Shown here one piece after another: positions 1-10,113 of a DNA stretch of 64,000 nucleotides. The stretch lies in NCBI RefSeq assembly GCF_001027105.1, contig NZ_CP011526.1, positions 124,001 to 188,000 of the forward strand, given 5' to 3'. The notes below the pieces were generated by a model. The model saw only the letters and a program-made list of their open reading frames with translations. It did not search any database and had not been told where the DNA came from. Made by a program: the position numbers and the translations under genes. Each line of letters starts with the position of its first letter. Position 1 is the first letter of the stretch. Source of the stretch: Staphylococcus aureus (lineage in GTDB: Bacteria > Bacillota > Bacilli > Staphylococcales > Staphylococcaceae).

Positions 1-811
1 TAATCCTTATGGTGAGAGTAAGTTGCAAGGGGAACAGCTATTAAGAGAGTATGCCGAAGAGTATGGCAATACGGTTTATATTTATCGCTGGCCAAATTTA
101 TTCGGCAAGTGGTGTAAGCCGAATTATAACTCAGTGATAGCAACATTTTGTTACAAAATTGCACGTAACGAAGAGATTCAAGTTAATGATCGGAATGTTG
201 AACTAACGCTAAACTACGTGGATGATATCGTCGCTGAAATAAAGCGTGCTATTGAAGGAACTCCAACGATTGAAAATGGTGTACCTACAGTACCAAACGT
301 ATTTAAAGTGACATTGGGAGAAATTGTAGATTTATTATACAAGTTCAAACAGTCACGTCTCGATCGAACATTGCCGAAATTAGATAACTTGTTTGAAAAA
401 GATTTGTATAGTACGTATTTAAGCTATCTACCTAGTACAGACTTTAGTTATCCCTTACTTATGAATGTGGATGATAGGGGTTCTTTTACAGAATTTATAA
501 AAACACCGGATCGTGGTCAAGTTTCTGTAAATATTTCTAAACCAGGTATTACTAAAGGTAATCACTGGCATCATACTAAAAACGAAAAATTTCTAGTCGT
601 ATCAGGTAAAGGGGTAATTCGTTTTAGACATGTTAATGATGATGAAATCATTGAATATTATGTTTCTGGCGACAAATTAGAAGTTGTAGACATACCAGTA
701 GGATACACACATAATATTGAAAATTTAGGCGACACAGATATGGTAACTATTATGTGGGTGAATGAAATGTTTGATCCAAATCAGCCAGATACGTATTTCT
801 TGGAGGTATAG
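1..811 (+). CDS. capF: CapF (3' part), bifunctional UDP-sugar epimerase/reductase of capsule synthesis
   Basis: Partial gene: the reading frame is open from base 2 and its start lies upstream of the window. The first visible residues, NPYGESK, are the YxxxK catalytic motif of an extended short-chain dehydrogenase. The last ~120 residues are a cupin with a metal-binding HWHH cluster followed by a conserved E (NHWHHTKNEKF). In S. aureus, CapF acts after CapE in making UDP-N-acetyl-L-fucosamine: the cupin domain epimerises the keto sugar and the SDR domain reduces it to UDP-6-deoxy-L-talosamine, which CapG converts to UDP-L-FucNAc. capG starts 3 bp after the stop, so the two are translated together. 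Identity is by recognition of domain order and context. Confidence 0.93.
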   Translation, partial: NPYGESKLQGEQLLREYAEEYGNTVYIYRWPNLFGKWCKPNYNSVIATFCYKIARNEEIQVNDRNVELTLNYVDDIVAEIKRAIEGTPTIENGVPTVPNVFKVTLGEIVDLLYKFKQSRLDRTLPKLDNLFEKDLYSTYLSYLPSTDFSYPLLMNVDDRGSFTEFIKTPDRGQVSVNISKPGITKGNHWHHTKNEKFLVVSGKGVIRFRHVNDDEIIEYYVSGDKLEVVDIPVGYTHNIENLGDTDMVTIMWVNEMFDPNQPDTYFLEV

Positions 812-814
812 CGC

Positions 815-1939
815 ATGGAAAAACTGAAATTAATGACAATAGTTGGTACAAGGCCTGAAATCATTCGTTTATCATCAACGATTAAAGCATGTGATCAATA
901 TTTTAATCAGATATTAGTACACACTGGTCAAAATTATGATTATACATTGAATCAAATTTTCTTTGATGATTTGGAATTAAGACAACCGGACCACTACTTA
1001 GAGGCAGTTGGAAGTAACCTTGGAGAAACGATGGGGAATATTATTGCGAAGACATATGATGTTTTATTACGCGAACAACCAGATGCACTTTTAATTCTTG
1101 GTGATACAAATAGTTGTTTAGCAGCAGTATCTGCTAAACGATTAAAGATTCCTGTGTTCCACATGGAAGCGGGTAATAGATGCTTTGATCAGAATGTACC
1201 TGAAGAAATCAATCGTAAAATTGTTGACCATGTCAGTGATGTGAATCTACCTTATACGGAACATAGCAGACGTTATTTATTAGATGAAGGCTTCAATAAA
1301 GCGAATATCTTTGTGACAGGATCACCGATGACAGAAGTGATAGAAGCGCATCGAGATAAAATTAATCACAGTGACGTTTTAAATAAACTAGGATTAGAAC
1401 CGCAACAATACATTTTAGTATCTGCGCATAGAGAAGAGAATATCGATAATGAAAAGAATTTTAAATCATTAATGAATGCGATAAATGATATTGCCAAAAA
1501 GTATAAAATGCCTGTGATTTATTCAACGCATCCAAGAAGTTGGAAGAAAATTGAAGAAAGTAAATTTGAATTTGATCCATTAGTTAAACAGTTAAAGCCA
1601 TTTGGTTTCTTTGATTATAATGCATTGCAAAAAGATGCATTTGTTGTGCTATCAGATAGTGGAACATTGTCAGAAGAGTCGTCTATTTTGAAGTTCCCTG
1701 GTGTCCTTATTCGAACTTCCACAGAAAGACCGGAAGTACTAGATAAAGGTACGGTTATTGTAGGTGGTATTACCTATAACAATCTAATCCAATCCGTTGA
1801 ACTAGCAAGAGAGATGCAAAACAATAACGAACCGATGATTGATGCTATTGATTATAAAGACACTAACGTTTCGACAAAGGTAGTTAAAATTATTCAAAGC
1901 TATAAAGATATTATCAATCGAAATACTTGGAGGAAATGA
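815..1939 (+). CDS. capG: CapG, UDP-sugar C2 epimerase forming UDP-L-FucNAc
   Basis: A 374-residue cytoplasmic protein of the UDP-GlcNAc 2-epimerase family: N-terminal [10 protein letters not shown], central [17 protein letters not shown], and [11 protein letters not shown] near the C-terminus are all hallmarks. In the L-FucNAc branch it inverts C2 of UDP-6-deoxy-L-talosamine. It lies between capF and capH with almost no intergenic DNA. It is paralogous to capP at 10.1 kb, but the insert ...RCFDQ... in place of LRTHQKYSPFPEE distinguishes it from the standard hydrolysing/non-hydrolysing UDP-GlcNAc epimerase. No irregularity seen. Confidence 0.94.
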
Positions 1940-1941
1940 CG

Positions 1942-2568
1942 ATGAGGATAGCGATTGAAAAGATAATTGGTTTGCTGAAAAACCAGTCCTCTAAAGAATC
2001 GAATGTTAAGATTCATCGCTTGGCGTATATTACAAACTCAAAATTTGATGGCAATAACTATATAGATAGATGGTGTAAAATCAGGAATTCTCACATTGGT
2101 GAATACAGTTATATTGGATTTGGTAGTGATTTTAATAATGTAGAAGTAGGAAGATATTGTTCGATATCTTCGGATGTAAAAATTGGGTTAGGAAAACATC
2201 CTACACACTTTTTTAGCTCATCACCGATTTTTTATTCTAATAATAATCCATTTAACATAAAGCAAAAGTTTATAGACTTTAATGACCAACCAAGCCGTAC
2301 AACAATTAAAAATGATGTGTGGATTGGTGCAAATGTAATTATTATGGATGGTTTAACAATAAATACTGGTGCAGTCATAGCAGCCGGCTCAGTTGTTACT
2401 AAAAATGTAGGAGCATATGAGGTTGTTGGTGGTGTTCCTGCAAAAGTGATTAAGAAGCGATTTGACAATAAAACAATTGAAAAACTTTTGGAAAGCAAGT
2501 GGTGGGAGAAAACGCCTGACAAACTAAAAGGATTTTCGGTTGAATATTTAAATAAAAAGGATACTTAA
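1942..2568 (+). CDS. cap5H: CapH, capsule O-acetyltransferase (serotype 5 position)
   Basis: Start set at ATG 1942, 6 bases after TTGGAGGA. This gives 208 residues, the length I recall for Cap5H; a longer frame from 1927 would put the Shine-Dalgarno inside the gene. The protein has the hexapeptide-repeat left-handed beta-helix pattern of the CysE/LacA/NodL acetyltransferases ([54 protein letters not shown]). In type 5 strains it adds the O-acetyl group to the L-FucNAc residue of the repeat unit. It is the first gene of the type-specific cassette; in type 8 strains this position holds a glycosyltransferase and the acetyltransferase comes later. Confidence 0.9.
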   Translation: MRIAIEKIIGLLKNQSSKESNVKIHRLAYITNSKFDGNNYIDRWCKIRNSHIGEYSYIGFGSDFNNVEVGRYCSISSDVKIGLGKHPTHFFSSSPIFYSNNNPFNIKQKFIDFNDQPSRTTIKNDVWIGANVIIMDGLTINTGAVIAAGSVVTKNVGAYEVVGGVPAKVIKKRFDNKTIEKLLESKWWEKTPDKLKGFSVEYLNKKDT

Positions 2569-2572
2569 TGAT

Positions 2573-3682
2573 ATGAGAATTTTAAATATTGTATCGAGTA
2601 ATATTGTTCAAGACCCAAGGGTACTTAAACAAATAGAAACAATTAAAGGCGTTACGGATGATTATAAAATTGTTGGAATGAATAATTCACAAGCTACTAA
2701 TAAGCGATTGGAAAATTTAGATTGTAATTATCGTTTGTTAGGTAGCAAGGTAGATCCAAAAAATATTCTTTCTAAATTAATTAAGCGTATAAGATTTGCA
2801 ACAGGTGTTATCCGAGAAATTAAAGCTTATAAACCTGACGTGATTCATGCAAATGATTTCGACGTATTATTAATGGTCTATTTAAGCAATTATAAAAAAG
2901 CTAATATTGTTTATGATGCGCATGAAATATATGCGAAAAATGCCTTTATTAATAAAGTTCCACTTATTTCAAAGTTTGTAGAAAGTATAGAAAAACACAT
3001 AGTAAAACATCGTGTTAATGCCTTCGTAACAGTAAGTCATGCAGCAAAAGAATATTATCAATCTAAAGGATATAAGAAGGAAGCGAATGTTATTACGAAT
3101 GCACCTATTTTAAATGATAGCAGAGAATTTAAAGAAATCGAAAACTTTAAAGAAATTGTATATCAAGGTCAAATTGTAATGGACAGAGGATATGAAGAGT
3201 TTATTATTGCTTCATCAGCTTTTAAACAAAATGCTCCTTCATTCATAATTCGAGGGTTTGGTCCGCATGAAGAAGTGATAAAAGAACTGATTAGTTATAA
3301 CCCGGAAAATATTAGGTTGGATAAACCAGTTGAAGTAAAAGAATTGGTTGATAAGTTAGCAGAAAGTAATGTTGGTGTTGTCTTGACGAAACCAGTATCT
3401 ATTAATTTTGAATATACAGTATCTAATAAAATTTTTGAATGTATACATGCTGGTTTACCAGTAATTTTATCTCCTGTCAAAGAGCATATTTATCTCAATG
3501 AAAAATATAAATTTGGCATTGTTCTAAAGGAAGTTACGCCGTTAGAAATTGAAAAGGCGGTTAGAAAATTAAGAGATAATCACGATTTGTTTAATCATTT
3601 ACGTCAAAATGCAATTAAGGCGTCTAAAATTTTGAATTGGCAAATAGAGAGTGAACGGTTAGTAGAATTATATAAATTTTAA
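2573..3682 (+). CDS. cap5I: CapI, glycosyltransferase family 4-like
   Basis: A 369-residue soluble glycosyltransferase of the GT-B fold. Visible family features are the N-terminal acceptor half with HANDFDVLL and VYDAHEIYA, an interdomain VSHAAKEYYQSKG, and a C-terminal nucleotide-sugar half with the E-x7-E-type segment NKIFECIHAGLPVILSP. Length equals that recalled for Cap5I, proposed to transfer ManNAcA onto the lipid-linked FucNAc disaccharide precursor. The Shine-Dalgarno (AAAAAGG) is rather distant (about 12 bases), so translation is probably coupled to capH, whose stop lies 4 bases upstream. Sugar specificity is inferred from the known type 5 repeat, not from the sequence. Confidence 0.85.
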   Translation: MRILNIVSSNIVQDPRVLKQIETIKGVTDDYKIVGMNNSQATNKRLENLDCNYRLLGSKVDPKNILSKLIKRIRFATGVIREIKAYKPDVIHANDFDVLLMVYLSNYKKANIVYDAHEIYAKNAFINKVPLISKFVESIEKHIVKHRVNAFVTVSHAAKEYYQSKGYKKEANVITNAPILNDSREFKEIENFKEIVYQGQIVMDRGYEEFIIASSAFKQNAPSFIIRGFGPHEEVIKELISYNPENIRLDKPVEVKELVDKLAESNVGVVLTKPVSINFEYTVSNKIFECIHAGLPVILSPVKEHIYLNEKYKFGIVLKEVTPLEIEKAVRKLRDNHDLFNHLRQNAIKASKILNWQIESERLVELYKF

Positions 3683-3695
3683 AGAGAGGTAGACT

Positions 3696-4862
3696 ATGAA
3701 ATTTTTTGTACTTTGTGCAATTATCAGCATGAACATATTTATAGTAATCTCTACATTTACTAAAGAAGTATTAGGGTTCCCTATAGAGCCGGTGTATTAC
3801 TCAACCATGGTTGGTATAGCATTAATTACTACGGTGTTTGCTATTTATAAGATAATTGTCACCCAAGAAATTCCGCGAGGGTTAATATTATTAATTGCTA
3901 TATGTTTGCTTTATCTAGCTTTTTATTATTTTTCACCAGATAAGGAAGAGAAACTAGCTAAAAATAATATTCTATTCTTTTTAACATGGGCAGTTCCAGC
4001 GGCAATTAGTGGTATTTATATTAAATATATAAACAAGGCTACGGTAGAAAGATTTTTTAAATTAGTATTTTTCATATTTTCTGTTTCATTTATTTTTGTA
4101 ATTTTAATACCAAAACTTACAGGTGAGATACCTAGCTATATCAATTTTGGACTTATGAACTATCAAAACGCTTCGTACCTTTCAGCATTTACTGCCGGAT
4201 TAGGCATTTATTTCATTATGAAAGGTTCAGTTAAACATAAGTGGATATATGTTCTATTTACAATAATTGATATCCCTATTGTGTTTATACCAGGAGGGCG
4301 TGGAGGTGCTATTTTATTAATTCTTTACGGCTTATTTGCATTTATACTTATTACGTTTAAAAGAGGAATACCTATCGCAGTAAAAAGCATTATGTATATT
4401 TTTGCATTAAGCATATCTAGTGTATTGATTTACTTTCTTTTTACAAAAGGTTCGAATACTAGAACATTTTCATATCTACAAGGTGGAACACTTAATTTAG
4501 AAGGTACTTCTGGAAGAGGACCGATTTATGAAAAAGGTATTTACTTTATTCAACAAAGTTCGTTATTAGGCTATGGGCCATTTAACTATTATAAACTAAT
4601 CGGAAATATACCACATAACATCATTATTGAGTTGATTCTATCATTTGGCTTATTAGGGTTTTTTATCATAATGATTTGCATTTTGCTACTAGTTTATAAA
4701 ATGATTAGGAACTATGATCCAAACACTATAGATTTACTCGTTATGTTTATAGCAATCTATCCAATCACATTATTAATGTTTAGTTCAAATTATTTAGTTG
4801 TAAGTGAATTTTGGTTTGTGTTGTTCTATTTTATTACAAAAGGACGGCGTCATCATGGCTAA
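3696..4862 (+). CDS. cap5J: CapJ, capsule polysaccharide polymerase (Wzy-like)
   Basis: A 388-residue polytopic membrane protein with about ten to eleven hydrophobic segments and a large extracytoplasmic loop (roughly residues 255-310) containing SNTRTFSYLQGG and TSGRGPIYEKG. This is the O-antigen ligase/polymerase-like layout. It joins repeat units at the outer face of the membrane. It starts after AGAGAGG and overlaps the start of capK by 8 bp. Primary sequence of such polymerases is poorly conserved, so the call rests on topology, length (388 residues as in Cap5J) and position in the cassette. Confidence 0.85.
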   Translation: MKFFVLCAIISMNIFIVISTFTKEVLGFPIEPVYYSTMVGIALITTVFAIYKIIVTQEIPRGLILLIAICLLYLAFYYFSPDKEEKLAKNNILFFLTWAVPAAISGIYIKYINKATVERFFKLVFFIFSVSFIFVILIPKLTGEIPSYINFGLMNYQNASYLSAFTAGLGIYFIMKGSVKHKWIYVLFTIIDIPIVFIPGGRGGAILLILYGLFAFILITFKRGIPIAVKSIMYIFALSISSVLIYFLFTKGSNTRTFSYLQGGTLNLEGTSGRGPIYEKGIYFIQQSSLLGYGPFNYYKLIGNIPHNIIIELILSFGLLGFFIIMICILLLVYKMIRNYDPNTIDLLVMFIAIYPITLLMFSSNYLVVSEFWFVLFYFITKGRRHHG

Positions 4863-6060
4863 GAAAGTTTTTATTATGGATAGCGTAAAGACAATAATTG
4901 GTACGTTGCTTATAGCTTTAGGATTACAATTTTTAGCTTATCCAATTATTAATCAACGAGTAGGTAATGAAGCGTTCGGTTCTATTTTAACGATTTATAC
5001 AATAATAACAATCACGAGTGTTGTATTAGGCAATACGCTTAACAATATACGATTGATTAATATGAATCTATACAAATCCAATCATTACTACTGGAAATTT
5101 GCATCGATACTTTTAATCTCAATTCTGATTGAGAGTATAGCTTTAATTATTGTATTTCTTTACTTTTTTAATTTGAACATCATCGATATTATCTTTTTAA
5201 TTCTACTTAATATTTTAATGTGTTTAAGGATTTATCTGAATGTATTTTTTAGGATGACTTTAAAATATAATCAGATTTTGTATATTGCTCTTATTCAATT
5301 TTTAGGTTTGCTGATAGGACTATTTCTATATTATTTAACCCAAAACTGGATTGTTTGTTTTATTACCAGTGAATTGTTTGCAACGATATATACATTGGTT
5401 AAATTACGGGGATTAACTATAGGCGAGTATCAAAGTGAAGATAATAATGTGGTAAAAGATTATGTGATGCTACTGAGTACAAATAGCCTTAATAATTTGA
5501 ATCTCTATTTAGATAGATTAATCTTATTACCAATTATAGGTGGAACAGCTGTAACTATATCATTTCTTTCAACATTTATTGGGAAAATGTTAGCTACATT
5601 TCTATATCCGATTAATAATGTAGTACTTTCATATATTTCTGTAAATGAAAGTGACAATATAAAGAAGCAATATTTGAAAACTAATCTAATTGCTATAGCT
5701 GCCCTATGTTTAGTCATGATTATATGTTATCCAATTACAATAATTATTGTCTCTTTACTGTATAACATTGATTCAAGTTTATATTCGAAGTTTATTATTT
5801 TAGGTAATATAGGTGTTTTATTCAATGCAGTGAGTATTATGATCCAAACTTTAAATACAAAACACGCATCAATAACATTACAAGCGAATTATATGACGCT
5901 TCACACGATTACATTTATATTCATAACTATTTTAATGACAATTGCGTTTGGTCTAAATGGATTCTTTTGGACAACGCTGTTCAGCAACATTATTAAGTAT
6001 GTGATTTTAAATATTATAGGTTTAAAGTCTAAATTCATTAATAAAAAGGACGTCGATTAG
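4855..6060 (+). CDS. cap5K: CapK, capsule repeat-unit flippase (Wzx/MATE-like)
   Basis: ATG 4855 is preferred over the upstream in-frame ATG 4804: it gives 401 residues, the length I recall for Cap5K, removes a run that duplicates capJ coding sequence, and lies just after AAAAGGACGG. The product is a membrane protein with about 12 hydrophobic segments and few charged residues, typical of polysaccharide flippases that carry undecaprenyl-linked repeat units across the membrane. It overlaps capJ by 8 bp and ends directly against capL (stop TAG then ATG), so translation is coupled on both sides. The local DNA is strikingly AT-rich: a 60-base sample at 5101 has 16 G+C. Confidence 0.87.
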   Translation: MAKKVFIMDSVKTIIGTLLIALGLQFLAYPIINQRVGNEAFGSILTIYTIITITSVVLGNTLNNIRLINMNLYKSNHYYWKFASILLISILIESIALIIVFLYFFNLNIIDIIFLILLNILMCLRIYLNVFFRMTLKYNQILYIALIQFLGLLIGLFLYYLTQNWIVCFITSELFATIYTLVKLRGLTIGEYQSEDNNVVKDYVMLLSTNSLNNLNLYLDRLILLPIIGGTAVTISFLSTFIGKMLATFLYPINNVVLSYISVNESDNIKKQYLKTNLIAIAALCLVMIICYPITIIIVSLLYNIDSSLYSKFIILGNIGVLFNAVSIMIQTLNTKHASITLQANYMTLHTITFIFITILMTIAFGLNGFFWTTLFSNIIKYVILNIIGLKSKFINKKDVD

Positions 6061-7266
6061 ATGAGTGAAAAAAAGATTTTGATTTTATGTCAGTATTTTT
6101 ATCCGGAATATGTATCTTCTGCGACGTTACCAACTCAATTGGCGGAAGATTTAATTGCGAATCACATTAATGTCGATGTCATGTGTGGATGGCCATATGA
6201 ATATAGTAATCATAAACAGGTTTCTAAAACCGAGATGCATCGTGGTATTCGCATTCGACGTCTCAAGTATTCGAGGTTTAATAACAAAAGTAAGGTTGGA
6301 AGGATCATCAATTTCTTTAGTTTATTTTCAAAATTCGTGATTAATATACCTAAAATGTTGAAATATGATCAGATTCTTGTTTACTCTAATCCACCAATCT
6401 TGCCATTAATACCAGACGTTTTACACAGACTGCTTAAGAAAAAATATTCTTTTGTGGTGTATGATATAGCACCTGATAATGCGATTAAGACAGGTGCAAC
6501 TCGTCCAGGTAGCATGATTGATAAGCTGATGCGTTACATTAATAGACATGTCTACAAGAATGCTGAAAATGTCATTGTCCTTGGTACGGAAATGAAAAAC
6601 TACTTACTAAATCATCAAATTTCTAAAAATGCTGACAATATCCATGTGATTCCTAACTGGTATGACATGCGTCAATTACAAGACAATCGTATCTATAATG
6701 ACACATTTAAAGCTTACCGTGAGCAATACGACAAAATTTTATTGTATAGCGGTAATATGGGGCAGTTACAGGATATGGAGACACTTATCTCATTTTTAAA
6801 ATTAAATAAGGATCAGTCTCAAACGTTAACAATACTTTGTGGTCATGGTAAGAAATTTGCAGATGTCAAAACGGCAATAGAAGACCATCGTATTGAAAAT
6901 GTTAAAATGTTTGAGTTTTTAACAGGTACAGACTATGCTGACGTATTAAAAATTGCGGATGTATGTATTGCATCGCTGATTAAAGAAGGCGTCGGTTTAG
7001 GCGTGCCGAGCAAGAATTATGGCTATCTTGCAGCTAAGAAAGCGTTGGTACTCATCATGGATAAGCAATCTGATATCGTTCAACATGTTGAACAATATGA
7101 TGCGGGTATCCAAATTGATAATGGCGATGCACATGCCATTTATAACTTCATCAACACTCACTCGAGTAAGGAATTGCACGAGATGGGTGAGCGCGCACAT
7201 CAACTGTTTAAAGATAAATATACGAGAGAAATTAATACTATGAAGTATTACAATCTGTTGAAGTGA
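6061..7266 (+). CDS. capL: CapL, glycosyltransferase (family 4) of capsule synthesis
   Basis: A 401-residue GT-B glycosyltransferase. The N-terminus ILILCQYFYPEYVSSATLP is the WbuB/WcaI-like acceptor-side start; the donor half carries LYSGNMGQLQDMETLI and GVGLGVPSKNYGYLAAKKAL, where the family E is replaced by the SKNYGYLA variant seen in WbuB-like enzymes. In the S. aureus pathway CapL adds L-FucNAc to the D-FucNAc-linked lipid made by CapM, forming the second lipid intermediate. capL to capP are common to serotypes 5 and 8. The gene begins at the base after the capK stop and is followed within 10 bp by capM. Confidence 0.92.
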   Translation: MSEKKILILCQYFYPEYVSSATLPTQLAEDLIANHINVDVMCGWPYEYSNHKQVSKTEMHRGIRIRRLKYSRFNNKSKVGRIINFFSLFSKFVINIPKMLKYDQILVYSNPPILPLIPDVLHRLLKKKYSFVVYDIAPDNAIKTGATRPGSMIDKLMRYINRHVYKNAENVIVLGTEMKNYLLNHQISKNADNIHVIPNWYDMRQLQDNRIYNDTFKAYREQYDKILLYSGNMGQLQDMETLISFLKLNKDQSQTLTILCGHGKKFADVKTAIEDHRIENVKMFEFLTGTDYADVLKIADVCIASLIKEGVGLGVPSKNYGYLAAKKALVLIMDKQSDIVQHVEQYDAGIQIDNGDAHAIYNFINTHSSKELHEMGERAHQLFKDKYTREINTMKYYNLLK

Positions 7267-7276
7267 GGAGATAATT

Positions 7277-7834
7277 ATGAAGCGATTATTCGATGTAGTG
7301 AGTTCAATATATGGTTTAGTAGTTTTAAGTCCGATTCTGTTAATTACAGCATTACTAATTAAAATGGAATCACCTGGACCAGCCATTTTCAAACAAAAAA
7401 GACCGACGATTAATAATGAATTGTTTAATATTTATAAGTTTAGATCAATGAAAATAGACACACCTAATGTTGCAACTGATTTAATGGATTCAACATCGTA
7501 TATAACAAAGACAGGGAAGGTCATTCGTAAGACCTCTATTGATGAATTGCCACAATTATTGAATGTTTTAAAAGGAGAAATGTCAATTGTAGGTCCTAGA
7601 CCAGCGCTTTATAATCAATACGAATTAATCGAAAAACGTACAAAAGCGAACGTGCATACGATTAGACCAGGTGTGACAGGACTAGCTCAAGTGATGGGGA
7701 GAGATGATATCACTGATGATCAAAAAGTAGCGTATGATCATTATTACTTAACACATCAATCTATGATGCTTGATATGTATATCATATATAAAACAATTAA
7801 AAATATCGTTACTTCAGAAGGTGTGCATCACTAA
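7277..7834 (+). CDS. capM: CapM, undecaprenyl-phosphate sugar-1-phosphate transferase
   Basis: A 185-residue monotopic phosphoglycosyltransferase (bacterial sugar transferase family). It has the N-terminal re-entrant hydrophobic segment (SIYGLVVLSPILLITALLI) and the core motifs KQKRP, YKFRSMK, TSIDELPQLLNVLKGEMSIVGPRP (catalytic DE pair) and RPGVTGLAQVMGR. It starts capsule synthesis by moving D-FucNAc-1-phosphate from UDP-D-FucNAc to the C55 lipid carrier. It is short because it lacks the extra N-terminal membrane domain of WbaP-type enzymes. The stop overlaps the capN start by one base (TAATG). Confidence 0.93.
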   Translation: MKRLFDVVSSIYGLVVLSPILLITALLIKMESPGPAIFKQKRPTINNELFNIYKFRSMKIDTPNVATDLMDSTSYITKTGKVIRKTSIDELPQLLNVLKGEMSIVGPRPALYNQYELIEKRTKANVHTIRPGVTGLAQVMGRDDITDDQKVAYDHYYLTHQSMMLDMYIIYKTIKNIVTSEGVHH

Positions 7835-8721
7835 TGAGAAAAAATATTTTAATTACAGGCGTACATGGATATATCGGTAATGCTTTAAAAGATAAGCTTA
7901 TTGAACAAGGACATCAAGTAGATCAAATTAATGTTAGGAATCAATTATGGAAGTCGACCTCGTTCAAAGATTATGATGTTTTAATTCATACAGCAGCTTT
8001 GGTTCACAACAATTCACCTCAAGCAAGGCTATCTGATTATATGCAAGTGAATATGTTGCTGACGAAACAATTGGCACAAAAGGCTAAAGCTGAAGACGTT
8101 AAACAATTTATTTTTATGAGTACTATGGCAGTTTATGGAAAAGAAGGTCATGTTGGTAAATCAGATCAAGTTGATACACAAACACCAATGAACCCTACGA
8201 CCAACTATGGTATTTCCAAAAAGTTCGCTGAACAAGCATTACAAGAATTGATTAGTGATTCGTTTAAAGTAGCAATTGTGAGACCACCAATGATTTATGG
8301 TGCACATTGCCCAGGAAATTTCCAACGGTTAATGCAATTGTCAAAGCGATTGCCAATCATTCCCAATATTAACAATCAGCGCAGTGCATTATATATTAAA
8401 CATCTGACAGCATTTATTGATCAATTAATATCATTAGAAGTGACAGGTGTGTACCATCCTCAAGATAGTTTTTACTTTGATACATCGTCAGTAATGTATG
8501 AAATACGTCGCCAATCACATCGTAAAACGGTATTGATCAACATGCCTTCAATGCTAAATAAGTATTTTAATAAGTTGTCGGTCTTTAGAAAATTATTCGG
8601 CAATTTAATATACAGCAATACGTTATATGAAAATAATAATGCACTTGAAATTATTCCTGGAAAAATGTCACTTGTTATTGCGGACATCATGGATGAAACG
8701 ACAACCAAAGATAAGGCATAA
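7834..8721 (+). CDS. capN: CapN, UDP-4-keto-sugar reductase forming UDP-D-FucNAc
   Basis: A 295-residue extended short-chain dehydrogenase: Rossmann motif GVHGYIGN near the start, STMAVYG, catalytic YGISK, and RPPMIYG. With the dehydratase CapD (encoded upstream, outside the window) it reduces the 4-keto intermediate to UDP-D-FucNAc, the substrate of CapM. Start ATG 7834 overlaps the capM stop. Followed by a 53-bp gap before capO, the first gap of that size in the operon, with no convincing terminator. Confidence 0.9.
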   Translation: MRKNILITGVHGYIGNALKDKLIEQGHQVDQINVRNQLWKSTSFKDYDVLIHTAALVHNNSPQARLSDYMQVNMLLTKQLAQKAKAEDVKQFIFMSTMAVYGKEGHVGKSDQVDTQTPMNPTTNYGISKKFAEQALQELISDSFKVAIVRPPMIYGAHCPGNFQRLMQLSKRLPIIPNINNQRSALYIKHLTAFIDQLISLEVTGVYHPQDSFYFDTSSVMYEIRRQSHRKTVLINMPSMLNKYFNKLSVFRKLFGNLIYSNTLYENNNALEIIPGKMSLVIADIMDETTTKDKA

Positions 8722-8774
8722 GTCATCTATTAAATAAAATCAACATACAAATCGTTTTATTTGGAGGTTATAGT

Positions 8775-10037
8775 ATGAAGTTAACAGTAGTTGGCTTAGG
8801 TTATATTGGTTTACCAACATCAATTATGTTTGCAAAACATGGCGTCGATGTGCTTGGTGTTGATATTAATCAGCAAACGATTGATAAGTTACAAAGTGGT
8901 CAAATTAGTATTGAAGAACCTGGATTACAAGAGGTTTATGAAGAGGTACTGTCATCGGGAAAATTGAAGGTATCTACAACGCCAGATGCATCTGATGTTT
9001 TTATCATTGCCGTTCCGACGCCGAATAATGATGATCAGTACCGGTCATGTGACATTTCGCTAGTTATGCGTGCATTAGATAGTATTTTATCATTTTTAGA
9101 AAAAGGAAATACCATTATTGTAGAGTCGACAATTGCGCCTAAAACGATGGATGATTTTGTAAAACCAGTCATTGAAAATTTAGGGTTTACAATAGGTGAA
9201 GATATTTATTTAGTGCATTGTCCAGAACGTGTACTGCCAGGAAAAATTTTAGAAGAATTAGTTCATAACAATCGTATCATTGGCGGTGTGACTGAAGCTT
9301 GTATTGAAGCGGGTAAACGTGTCTATCGCACATTCGTTCAGGGAGAAATGATTGAAACAGATGCACGTACTGCTGAAATGAGTAAGCTAATGGAAAACAC
9401 ATATAGAGACGTGAACATTGCTTTAGCTAATGAATTAACAAAAATTTGCAATAACTTAAATATTAATGTATTAGATGTGATTGAAATGGCAAACAAACAT
9501 CCGCGTGTTAACATCCATCAGCCTGGTCCAGGTGTAGGCGGTCATTGTTTAGCTGTTGATCCGTACTTTATTATTGCTAAAGACCCTGAAAATGCAAAGT
9601 TAATTCAAACTGGACGTGAAATTAATAATTCAATGCCGGCCTATGTTGTTGATACAACGAAGCAAATCATCAAAGTGTTGAGCGGGAATAAAGTCACAGT
9701 ATTTGGTTTAACTTATAAAGGTGATGTTGATGATATAAGAGAATCACCAGCATTTGATATTTATGAGCTATTAAATCAAGAACCAGACATAGAAGTATGT
9801 GCTTATGATCCACATGTTGAATTAGATTTTGTGGAACATGATATGTCACATGCTGTCAAAGACGCATCGCTAGTATTGATTTTAAGTGACCACTCAGAAT
9901 TTAAAAATTTATCGGACAGTCATTTTGATAAAATGAAGCATAAAGTGATTTTTGATACAAAAAATGTTGTGAAATCATCATTTGAAGATGTATCGTATTA
10001 TAATTATGGCAATATATTTAATTTTATCGACAAATAA
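8775..10037 (+). CDS. capO: CapO, UDP-N-acetylmannosamine dehydrogenase
   Basis: A 420-residue NAD-dependent four-electron UDP-sugar dehydrogenase. It shows the N-terminal Rossmann motif GLGYIGLP, the ESTIAPKT segment, and the catalytic Cys in PGVGGHCLAVDPYF. The C-terminal UDP-binding domain begins at GLTYKGDVDDIRESPA. It oxidises UDP-ManNAc, supplied by CapP, to UDP-ManNAcA, the acidic sugar of the type 5/8 repeat. Good ribosome binding site TTGGAGG before ATG 8775. A 60-base sample at 9301 has 26 G+C, well above the capHIJK block. Confidence 0.95.
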   Translation: MKLTVVGLGYIGLPTSIMFAKHGVDVLGVDINQQTIDKLQSGQISIEEPGLQEVYEEVLSSGKLKVSTTPDASDVFIIAVPTPNNDDQYRSCDISLVMRALDSILSFLEKGNTIIVESTIAPKTMDDFVKPVIENLGFTIGEDIYLVHCPERVLPGKILEELVHNNRIIGGVTEACIEAGKRVYRTFVQGEMIETDARTAEMSKLMENTYRDVNIALANELTKICNNLNINVLDVIEMANKHPRVNIHQPGPGVGGHCLAVDPYFIIAKDPENAKLIQTGREINNSMPAYVVDTTKQIIKVLSGNKVTVFGLTYKGDVDDIRESPAFDIYELLNQEPDIEVCAYDPHVELDFVEHDMSHAVKDASLVLILSDHSEFKNLSDSHFDKMKHKVIFDTKNVVKSSFEDVSYYNYGNIFNFIDK

Positions 10038-10113
10038 AATGTGTCAAACTAGGGCATACATGATTAAGGAAAGATAAGCTGTCATGTGTTTGAACTTCAG
10101 AGAGGATAATGTT

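Noticed and set aside
6997..7392. Reverse-strand open frame spanning capL-capM
   Set aside because: Lies fully on the complementary strand of two recognised genes, with no start signal or family resemblance.
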